Shown piece after piece: positions 1 through 5,172 of a stretch of DNA of 5,595 nucleotides. The notes beneath the pieces were generated by a model. The model was given only the letters and a program-made list of their open reading frames with translations. It was not told where the DNA came from and did no database searches. The position numbers and the translations under genes were made by a program. Position 1 is the first letter of the stretch. Each line of letters begins with the position of its first letter. This DNA is from REEB85 sp018971455 (GTDB lineage Bacteria > Pseudomonadota > Alphaproteobacteria > Acetobacterales > Acetobacteraceae): contig JAGWNT010000142.1 in the NCBI GenBank assembly GCA_028871195.1, positions 1 through 5,595 on the forward strand. Direction: 5' to 3'.

Positions 1-1
1 A

Positions 2-424
2 CTGGGCGGCACCTACACCATCCGCGCCGGCGTGATCGACAACCGCGACATGAAAATGCTGGCGCCGCTGTTCCGCATCACCGGCGCCGGCACCGTGCCC
101 CTGCCGGCGCGCACGGTCGATTACGCCGTGGAGGCCAAGCTGGTGCCGACGATCCAGGGCCAGGGCGGCACCGACGCGATGGCGGGCGTGCCCATTCCGA
201 TCCGCGTGACCGGACCATGGAGCCACATCGCCTATCAGATCGACTGGGCCGGCGTGTTCCGCGGCATTGCCGCGGACCCCGCGCGGCTGAAGGCCCTGCC
301 GGGTGACCTCGGCAAGGCCGCGCAGGGGTTCGGGGTGACGCTGCCGAGCGCCGGCGGGGCCGCCGGCACGGCGTTGCCCAGCGTGCCCTCGCTGCCGATC
401 CCGAAGAGTCTGTTCGGAAAATAG
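2..424 (+). CDS. AsmA-family protein, C-terminal end (partial)
   Basis: The reading frame is open from base 2 and ends at TAG 422-424, so only about 140 C-terminal residues are present; the start lies outside the window. The visible part matches the C-terminal region of AsmA-family proteins: a glycine-rich strand (GAGTVPLPARTVDY), then KLVPTIQGQGG, then IPIRVTGPWSHIAYQIDW, which corresponds to the family pattern 'G.G.vdLP..tldY...kLv...GQGG...Pi.i.GPws.p.Y..D'. AsmA proteins are large, inner-membrane-anchored periplasmic proteins of the bridge-like lipid-transfer type and are linked to outer-membrane and lipid homeostasis. That role is family knowledge, not visible here. The tail after residue ~100 is Gly/Ala/Pro-rich and low in complexity (SAGGAAGTALPSVPSLPIPKSLFGK), as in many AsmA tails. 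No clear terminator follows the stop. The internal ATG at 50 is not a plausible start because the homologous region begins before it. Confidence 0.85.
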   Translation: MGGTYTIRAGVIDNRDMKMLAPLFRITGAGTVPLPARTVDYAVEAKLVPTIQGQGGTDAMAGVPIPIRVTGPWSHIAYQIDWAGVFRGIAADPARLKALPGDLGKAAQGFGVTLPSAGGAAGTALPSVPSLPIPKSLFGK

Positions 425-532
425 CCGGCGAACCTACCCGGGCGCGCATGCCGATTGATCCGGATCAACGGCGCGGCGCGGAAGACCGGCGCAGGATGCG
501 CCGCCGCTTCCTCCGTTGCGAGAACCCGACCC
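425..532 (+). promoter_or_regulatory. Upstream region of the propeller operon
   Basis: This 108-base spacer lies between the AsmA-family stop and the first propeller start. It contains the FNR/FixK-type palindrome at 455-468. If an activator bound there in the usual class II geometry (site centre about 41.5 bases before the transcription start), transcription would begin near 503, leaving a leader of about 30 bases. A weak -10-like hexamer (CAGGAT, 492-497, three of six consensus bases) lies where this predicts. A modest purine-rich stretch (GAGA, about 520-523) precedes the ATG at 533 by some nine bases. I see no riboswitch-like structure or convincing terminator. The promoter is inferred from spacing; only the palindrome is strong. 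Confidence 0.5.
455..468. promoter_or_regulatory. FNR/Anr/FixK-type anaerobox, perfect palindrome
   Basis: TTGATCCGGATCAA is a perfect 14-bp inverted repeat. It matches the textbook FNR/Anr half-site arrangement TTGAT-N4-ATCAA at every defined position. In Alphaproteobacteria such sites are bound by FNR-, FnrL- and FixK-type CRP-superfamily regulators that switch genes on or off in low oxygen. The site is intergenic, 64 bases before the ATG at 533, a distance compatible with activation of the propeller operon. What is seen is the exact motif and its position; that a regulator binds here is inferred. Confidence 0.7.
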
Positions 533-1651
533 ATGCGCCTGACGCCGCTGATCGCCGCATTGCTCCTGCTGCCGCTCGCCGCACGCGCCGCGCCGCCTCC
601 CGCGGCCGACCAGGGCCACCCGATCAAGGTGACGCCGCAGATGCGGGGCGCCGGCGCCGCCACCGCCGGGGTGGTGCTGCCCACGCCGCCGCCGGTCACC
701 GGCAGCCGGGCGCGCCCGGTGCCATCCTGGGGCAAGCCGCTGCCCTACCCGATCGTCATCGCCGATCGGCGCAACAACCGCCTGATCGAGGTGGCGCCGG
801 ACAAGCGCGTGATCTGGGAGTTCACCTCGCCCGAGCTGGGCATCTACCGCGGCAATGACGACGTGTTTTTCGCGCCGGACGGCAATCGGCTGATGGTCAA
901 CGAGGAGGACAATTACGACATCCACATCATCGACTATGCGCGCCGCGAGATCGCCTGGAGCTATGGCGTGGCCGACACCCGCGGCACCGCGCCCACCATG
1001 TTCAATTTCCCGGACGACGCCCATTTGCTGCCGGACGGCAACGTCGTCACGGCGGACATCCGCAACTGCCGGATCATGTTCATCGACACCCAGAAGATGA
1101 ACGTCACCGACCAGTGGGGCAAGCCGGGCCAATGCCGCCACGACCCGCCGCGCGCCCTCGACCTGCCCAACGGCGTCACCCCCACCGAGGACGGCAATTT
1201 CCTGGTGACCGAGATTCCCGGCGCCTGGATCTCGCTGCTCACCCGCCAGGGCAAGGTGCTGTGGAGCCTGCACGGGCCTCATCTGCACTACCCCTCGGAT
1301 GCCTATCCCACCCGCGACGGCCAGGTGATCGCGGCCGACTACACCAAGCCCGGCGGCGTGGTGATCTTTGATCCGCACACCGGCAAGGTGACATGGGAGT
1401 ACCGCGTCAAGCACGGCGAGGGGATGCTCAACCATCCCTCGCTCGCGCTCGAGCTGCCCAACGGCGACGTCGTCCTCAACGACGATCTGCGCAACCGCGT
1501 GCTGGTGATCGACCGGAAGACGAAAAAGATCATCTGGCAATATGGCGTGACGGACCGACCGGGCCACAAGCCGGGCGCGCTGTTCTATCCCGACGGGCTC
1601 GACATCGACGTCTTCCACGACTGGAAAGCGACGCTCGGCGTGAAGCCATGA
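533..1651 (+). CDS. Secreted six-bladed beta-propeller, arylsulfotransferase/PQQ-like
   Basis: This encodes 372 residues from ATG 533. That start gives a clean Sec signal peptide: MR, a hydrophobic core (LIAALLLLPLA), then ARA|AP with likely cleavage after residue 19. An in-frame TTG at 455 would add 26 residues and bury the signal, so it is rejected. A Pro/Ala-rich linker reaches about residue 70. Six related units follow at about residues 78-97, 127-145, 175-196, 227-248, 269-291 and 317-338. Each runs roughly as D-x-x-N-x-[R/I]-[I/V]-x-[V/I]-[I/D]-...-[V/I]-x-W-x-[Y/F]-G, for example NRVLVIDRKTKKIIWQYG, and most are preceded by a PDGN/PNGD turn. They are spaced 42-52 residues, which indicates a six-bladed propeller. 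The style is that of the arylsulfotransferase (ASST) and PQQ-like propeller superfamilies. I cannot confidently place the ASST catalytic His, so no enzyme activity is claimed. The product is probably periplasmic and is co-translated with the next gene. Confidence 0.8.
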   Translation: MRLTPLIAALLLLPLAARAAPPPAADQGHPIKVTPQMRGAGAATAGVVLPTPPPVTGSRARPVPSWGKPLPYPIVIADRRNNRLIEVAPDKRVIWEFTSPELGIYRGNDDVFFAPDGNRLMVNEEDNYDIHIIDYARREIAWSYGVADTRGTAPTMFNFPDDAHLLPDGNVVTADIRNCRIMFIDTQKMNVTDQWGKPGQCRHDPPRALDLPNGVTPTEDGNFLVTEIPGAWISLLTRQGKVLWSLHGPHLHYPSDAYPTRDGQVIAADYTKPGGVVIFDPHTGKVTWEYRVKHGEGMLNHPSLALELPNGDVVLNDDLRNRVLVIDRKTKKIIWQYGVTDRPGHKPGALFYPDGLDIDVFHDWKATLGVKP

Positions 1652-2628
1652 GGTGGCTGGCATTTGCCGCCCTGCTGCTGTTCGCCGTGCCGGCGCGCGC
1701 GGCGGACTGGGTGGCGGACAAGGCCTGGCAGCCGCATTTGCCCGCGGGATGGACGCTGGGAGAGGTGTCCGGCGTGGCGGTGGACGGGCAGGGCAATGTC
1801 TGGGTGCTGCAACGCCCGGCGACGGCCCGCGGCCGACCGGCGCCGCCGGTGATCGAGCTCGACCCCGCCGGGCATGTGCTGCGCGCCTGGGGCGGCAAGG
1901 GGGCCGGCTATGACTGGTTCGAGAACGAGCACAGCATCGCCATCGACAGCGCGGGCTTCGTCTGGCTCACCGGCAACGGCACGCATGACGGGCAGGTGCT
2001 GGAGTTCACACCCGACGGCCATTTCGTCATGCAGATCGGCCGCCCCGGCCCGGCGAAGGCAGCCAGCGCCGACACCTCGCGGCTCGGCCGCCCGGCCGGG
2101 ATCGACGTGGATCGCGCCCGCGGCGACGTCTATGTCGCCGACGGCTACGCCAACCGCCGCGTGATCGTGTTCGACCTCAAGACCGGCGCCTTCCGCCGCA
2201 TGTGGGGCGCCTATGGCGGAAGGCCGGATGACTCGCCGCACGCCCGGCGCCAATTCGGCCACCCGGTGCATTGCGTGCATCTCGGCCCGGACGGGCTCGT
2301 CTATGTCTGCGACCGGCAGAATGACCGCATCCAGGTTTTCCGCCCGGACGGCCATTTCGTGCGCGAGTTCCACGTCGCCCCGGCAACGCGCGGCATGGGC
2401 AGCGTGTGGGACCTCGCCTTCGCCGCCGGCCCGGCCGGGCCGCGCATGGTGGTGGCGGATGGCTCGAACGAGCGGCTGCGCGTGCTGCGGCCGGGTGACG
2501 GGAAGGAACTCGGCACCATCGCCGGCGGCTTCCGCTGGGTGCACGCGCTGGCTGTCGACCGTGCAGGCCACCTGTTCACCGGTGAGGTGCGCGGCCACCG
2601 CGTCCGCCGCTGGCTGCCGGCCAAATAG
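1648..2628 (+). CDS. Secreted NHL-type propeller, PAL-like (peptidyl-alpha-hydroxyglycine alpha-amidating lyase family)
   Basis: This encodes 326 residues from ATG 1648, which overlaps the previous stop in ATGA. There is no good ribosome-binding site, so translational coupling is likely. Residues 1-18 are a signal peptide (MRWLAFAALLLFAVPARA). Six NHL-like blades follow, starting near residues 36, 91, 146, 203, 252 and 295. Compared with the catalytic core of mammalian PAL (alignment from memory), LGEVSGVAVD matches LGQVSGVALD, DGYANRRV matches DGYCNSRI, and DRQNDRIQVF matches DRENGRIQCF. This puts His95, His208 and His299 at the three metal-binding His positions, and Arg56, Tyr167 and Arg223 at the catalytic Arg/Tyr/Arg positions. 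PAL cleaves a C-alpha-hydroxyglycine to give an amide plus glyoxylate. The Cys after the catalytic Tyr, part of a disulfide in the animal enzyme, is Ala168 here. No hydroxylating monooxygenase partner is encoded in the window, so the substrate is unknown. Family membership is likely; activity is inference. Confidence 0.8.
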   Translation: MRWLAFAALLLFAVPARAADWVADKAWQPHLPAGWTLGEVSGVAVDGQGNVWVLQRPATARGRPAPPVIELDPAGHVLRAWGGKGAGYDWFENEHSIAIDSAGFVWLTGNGTHDGQVLEFTPDGHFVMQIGRPGPAKAASADTSRLGRPAGIDVDRARGDVYVADGYANRRVIVFDLKTGAFRRMWGAYGGRPDDSPHARRQFGHPVHCVHLGPDGLVYVCDRQNDRIQVFRPDGHFVREFHVAPATRGMGSVWDLAFAAGPAGPRMVVADGSNERLRVLRPGDGKELGTIAGGFRWVHALAVDRAGHLFTGEVRGHRVRRWLPAK

Positions 2629-2697
2629 CGGGGGATCTTTCAAGCGCGGGCCCCCGGGCCTGGCGGAGAGTGTTCCCGGGCGGCGGTCCGGCCCGGC
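2629..2697. terminator. Possible bidirectional terminator in convergent spacer
   Basis: The propeller operon and the lysR-type gene converge on 69 bases that are almost entirely G and C. Several short inverted repeats are present: CGGGGG 2629-2634 with CCCCCG 2651-2656 (16-base loop), CCCGGG 2653-2658 with 2675-2680 (16-base loop), and CCGGGC 2676-2681 with GCCCGG 2691-2696 (9-base loop). None is followed by a T run on either strand, so this is not a standard intrinsic terminator. At this GC content some of the pairing is expected by chance. Confidence 0.25.
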
Positions 2698-3603
2698 TCA
2701 TACCGCGATCGCCCGCGCGCCGACGCGGCGCAGCTCGGTCACCAGCAGCTGCACCGGCGGCGAATAGCTGGTGTGGCGGCGGCTGATCAGGCCGGCCTCG
2801 CGGTGGAACAGCAGCTCCGCATGCTCCACCGAAACGATGCCGTGCGCCTCATCCTGGCTCAGGGTCTGCGTGGTGGCGAGGCCGAGGCAATCGGTCAGCC
2901 GCAGCGTCGCCAGCATGAGCGACAGGGAATCGGACTCGACCGCCACTTTCGCCTCGCCGAGCCCGGCCTTGCGGAAGGCGCCGTCGAGGCGCTGGCGCAG
3001 AAGTTCGGCACGGTTCGGCAGTGCCCAGGAGCAGTGCACGTAGTCGGCGAGCGATCGGTTGGCGACGCGAAGCAGCGGATGGTCCTTGCGGCCGATGACG
3101 CCGATCGTGTCGGTGCTCAGCCGCTGGAAGCGCAGATCCGGATCGGTCCGGTTCTGCGGCAAGGCGCCGATGACGACGTCGAGCTCGCCCTGGCGGAGGC
3201 GGCCGATCAGGCGCTCCGCATACCCCGTCTCGACCGTGAAGCGCAGCTTGGGGTGATGGCGCAGGATGACGGCGATGGCGCCGGGAAGGTGGCGGCTGAT
3301 CCAGGCCGGTCCGGCGCCGATCCTGGCGTGACCGAGCACGCCGGAGGCGATGCCCGCCAATTCGGCCCGGGCCTCGGTGAACTGCGCCTCGACCAGCTTG
3401 GCATGCGCGAGCAGGGCGCGGCCGGCCTCGGTGAGTTCGATGCCGCGGCCGCGCGTGCTGTAGAGGCGCACGCCGAGTTCCTGTTGCAGACCGCGCAGGC
3501 TCTTCGACAGGCCGGGTTGCGTGATGCCGACGGCCTCGGCGGCCTGGCTGAGGTTCTGCCGCTCGGCGACCGCGCGGAACAGCTGGAGCTGCCGGTAATC
3601 CAC
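2698..3603 (-). CDS. LysR-type transcriptional regulator
   Basis: This encodes 301 residues, the usual LysR-family length. The start chosen is GTG at 3603-3601, giving (M)DYRQLQLFRAVAE. It is preceded on the minus strand by AAAGG about seven bases away, and it aligns with the typical family N-terminus. An in-frame ATG at 3717 would add 38 non-homologous residues and run into the divergent sulfatase gene, so it is rejected. The winged helix-turn-helix is clear: residues 17-40 (NLSQAAEAVGITQPGLSKSL and following) and the wing LGVRLYSTRGRGIELTEAG at 43-61. A linker helix follows, then the ligand-binding domain from about residue 91 (GHARIGAGPAWISRHLPGAI) to the end, with the common ELDVVIGALP strand. 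The gene is divergent from the sulfatase across 104 bases, the classical LysR arrangement, so it probably controls the sulfatase-FGE genes and itself. The inducer is unknown; a sulfate ester or its desulfated product is a reasonable guess. Confidence 0.92.
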   Translation of the reverse strand: MDYRQLQLFRAVAERQNLSQAAEAVGITQPGLSKSLRGLQQELGVRLYSTRGRGIELTEAGRALLAHAKLVEAQFTEARAELAGIASGVLGHARIGAGPAWISRHLPGAIAVILRHHPKLRFTVETGYAERLIGRLRQGELDVVIGALPQNRTDPDLRFQRLSTDTIGVIGRKDHPLLRVANRSLADYVHCSWALPNRAELLRQRLDGAFRKAGLGEAKVAVESDSLSLMLATLRLTDCLGLATTQTLSQDEAHGIVSVEHAELLFHREAGLISRRHTSYSPPVQLLVTELRRVGARAIAV

Positions 3604-3707
3604 GACCAAACCTTTGGTTATGGTTTCCCTTACTCTGCGTCGATAGCCCGGCCACGGCAAGCCGCCCAATCTCGGCGCTGTCGACCGCGCCCCGGGGAGG
3701 CTCGTCC
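3604..3707. promoter_or_regulatory. Divergent promoter/operator region between lysR-type gene and sulfatase
   Basis: These 104 bases must hold both promoters. The part next to the regulator (about 3604-3635) is noticeably richer in A and T than its surroundings and carries nested dyads, listed separately. No convincing -35/-10 pair could be assigned on either strand. A strong ribosome-binding site for the sulfatase, GGGGAGG at 3694-3700, lies seven bases before ATG 3708. Confidence 0.55.
3605..3626. promoter_or_regulatory. Nested inverted repeats, candidate LysR operator
   Basis: Three overlapping dyads occur here: ACCAAA-CC-TTTGGT (3605-3618), AACC-TTT-GGTT (3609-3619) and AAACC-N9-GGTTT (3608-3626). 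On the minus strand the core reads ATAACCAAAGGTTTGGT, which overlaps the AAAGG ribosome-binding site of the regulator gene. Binding there would suit negative autoregulation and activation of the divergent sulfatase. LysR proteins generally recognise interrupted dyads, but a clean T-N11-A motif was not found, so the assignment is by position and symmetry only. Confidence 0.4.
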
Positions 3708-5171
3708 ATGACCACACGACCGCCGCGCAACATGCTGTTCATCATGTCCGACGAGCACAACAAGCGCGTGCTCGGGGCTGCCGGCCATCCGATGATCCGC
3801 ACGCCCAATCTCGACCGCCTCGCCGCCGACGGCGTGCGCTTCACCGACGCCTATTGCAACTCGCCGATCTGCGTGCCCTCGCGGGCCTCGTTCCAGACCG
3901 GCCGCTACGTGCACGACATCCGCTTCTGGGACAACGCCATCGCCTATGACGGCTCGGTGCCCTCCTGGGCGCACCGGCTGAAGGCCGCGGGGCACCGGGT
4001 GGATTCGATCGGCAAGCTGCATTTCCGCTCGGCCGAGGACGATAACGGCTTCACCCGGGAGCACATACCGCTCCACGTGGTGGAGGGCATCGGCGATCCG
4101 ATCGGCATGCTGCGCGACCCGCCGCCGCAGCGGAAGGCCGCCCTGCGGCTCGCCGCGCAGGCCGGGCGGGGGGATTCCGACTATCAGCGCTACGACGACG
4201 CCATCACCGCCGGCGCCGAGGAGTGGCTGGCCGCCCGCGCCGCCCGGCCGGACGACAAGCCCTGGTGCCTGTTCGTCTCGCTGGTCTGCCCGCATTTCCC
4301 GCTGATCTCGCGGCCCGAATGGTTCGATCTCTATCCCGAGGACCAGGTGCCGTGGCCCGGCCTGTACGGCGCCAACGAGCGGCCGAGCCATCCCTATGTC
4401 GAGGCGATCCGGCGCTGCCAGATCTACGACGAGGGGTTCGACGAGCCGGCCAAGGTGCGCCGGGCGATCGCCGCCTATTTCGGCATGGTCAGCTTCGTCG
4501 ATCACAATGTCGGCCGGCTGATGGCCGCACTGCGGGCGCACGGGCTCGATGCGACCACGCGGGTGGTCTACACCTCCGACCACGGCGACAATCTCGGCAC
4601 CCGCGGCCTGTGGGGCAAGTCCAACATGTACGAGGAGTCGGCGGGAGTGCCGATGATCATGGCGGGGCCGGAGGTGCCGCGCGGCGTGGCCTGCGACGCG
4701 CCGGTCTCGCTGGTCGATGCCTTCCCCACCATCGTCGACTGCGTCGGCCTCGCCGCCGACCCCGCCGATGCCCACCTGCCCGGCGACAACCTGCTCGACG
4801 TGGTGGCCGGCACCGCCGGCGAGCGCACGGTGATGAGCGAGTATCACGCCGCCGGGGCGGCCACCGGCGCCTTTCTGATCCGCCATGGCGGCTTCAAATA
4901 CGTCCATTACGTCGGCATGCCGCCGCAGCTGTTCGACCTCACCGCCGATCCGTACGAGACCACCGATCTCGGCCAGGACCCGGAATTCGCCGGCGTGGTC
5001 GCCACCTGCGAGGCGCAGCTGCGCAGGGTGGTCGATCCCGAGCGGGCGGATGCGCTGGCGCGGGCCGACCAGGCGGCGCGGGTGGCGGCGCTGGGCGGGC
5101 GGGAGGCGATCCTCGCCCGGGGCAGCTTCGGCCATTCGCCGGTGCCCGGCACCAAGCCCGTCTACAACTGA
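3708..5171 (+). CDS. Cys-type (formylglycine) sulfatase, cytoplasmic
   Basis: This encodes 487 residues from ATG 3708, with a strong GGGGAGG seven bases upstream. It hydrolyses a sulfate ester, using a formylglycine made from Cys55 in the signature CVPSRASFQTGR (residues 55-66), the C-x-P-S-R...TG sulfatase motif. Other active-site landmarks are visible: metal ligands Asp15 and probably Glu16 (FIMSDEHN), Lys103 and His105 (IGKLHF), His196 (VCPHFP), Asp291 and His292 (YTSDHGDN), and Lys304 (LWGKSN). The domain is complete, ending with the C-terminal subdomain LFDLTADPYETTDL at 408-421. There is no signal peptide, so it should act in the cytoplasm on an imported substrate. Segments such as WDNAIAYDGSVPSWAHRLKA followed by GKLHF recall choline sulfatase (BetC) and its relatives, but the gene lacks bet neighbours and the substrate cannot be named. 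The FGE gene starts one base after its stop, and a LysR-type gene is divergent. Confidence 0.93.
   Translation: MTTRPPRNMLFIMSDEHNKRVLGAAGHPMIRTPNLDRLAADGVRFTDAYCNSPICVPSRASFQTGRYVHDIRFWDNAIAYDGSVPSWAHRLKAAGHRVDSIGKLHFRSAEDDNGFTREHIPLHVVEGIGDPIGMLRDPPPQRKAALRLAAQAGRGDSDYQRYDDAITAGAEEWLAARAARPDDKPWCLFVSLVCPHFPLISRPEWFDLYPEDQVPWPGLYGANERPSHPYVEAIRRCQIYDEGFDEPAKVRRAIAAYFGMVSFVDHNVGRLMAALRAHGLDATTRVVYTSDHGDNLGTRGLWGKSNMYEESAGVPMIMAGPEVPRGVACDAPVSLVDAFPTIVDCVGLAADPADAHLPGDNLLDVVAGTAGERTVMSEYHAAGAATGAFLIRHGGFKYVHYVGMPPQLFDLTADPYETTDLGQDPEFAGVVATCEAQLRRVVDPERADALARADQAARVAALGGREAILARGSFGHSPVPGTKPVYN
3870..3872 (+). other. Codon for Cys55, the formylglycine precursor
   Basis: TGC encodes the cysteine of the C-x-P-x-R sequence that formylglycine-generating enzymes recognise in unfolded sulfatases. 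Because it is Cys and not Ser, maturation should be by an FGE and not by the radical-SAM anaerobic enzyme acting on Ser-type sulfatases, although some of the latter also accept Cys. The downstream FGE gene agrees with this. Confidence 0.88.
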
Positions 5172-5172
5172 C

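Noticed and set aside
455..532. Upstream TTG start for the first propeller
   Set aside because: The TTG is the first three bases of the anaerobox palindrome, and using it would put 26 extra residues ahead of a good signal peptide.
434..1663. Open frame of 409 codons on the minus strand opposite the first propeller
   Set aside because: The translation is a low-complexity mirror (many HH, DD and VV pairs) of the real gene. The plus-strand frame has a signal peptide and six repeats.
1585..2643. Open frame of 352 codons on the minus strand opposite the PAL-like gene
   Set aside because: It has no recognisable domain, and the plus-strand frame carries clear NHL blades and PAL residues.
2773..3711. 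Open frame of 312 codons on the plus strand opposite the LysR gene
   Set aside because: It is antisense to a clear LysR-type regulator. Its Ala/Gly/Gln/Asp-rich translation has no motif.
3604..3717. Upstream ATG (3717) for the LysR gene
   Set aside because: The added 38 residues have no family counterpart and would overlap the sulfatase start. The GTG at 3603 has a ribosome-binding site and the usual LysR N-terminus.
3708..5171. Naming the sulfatase betC (choline sulfatase)
   Set aside because: Similarity is limited to stretches shared with a wider subfamily, the gene is shorter than BetC as I recall it, and no choline or betaine genes are adjacent in the window.
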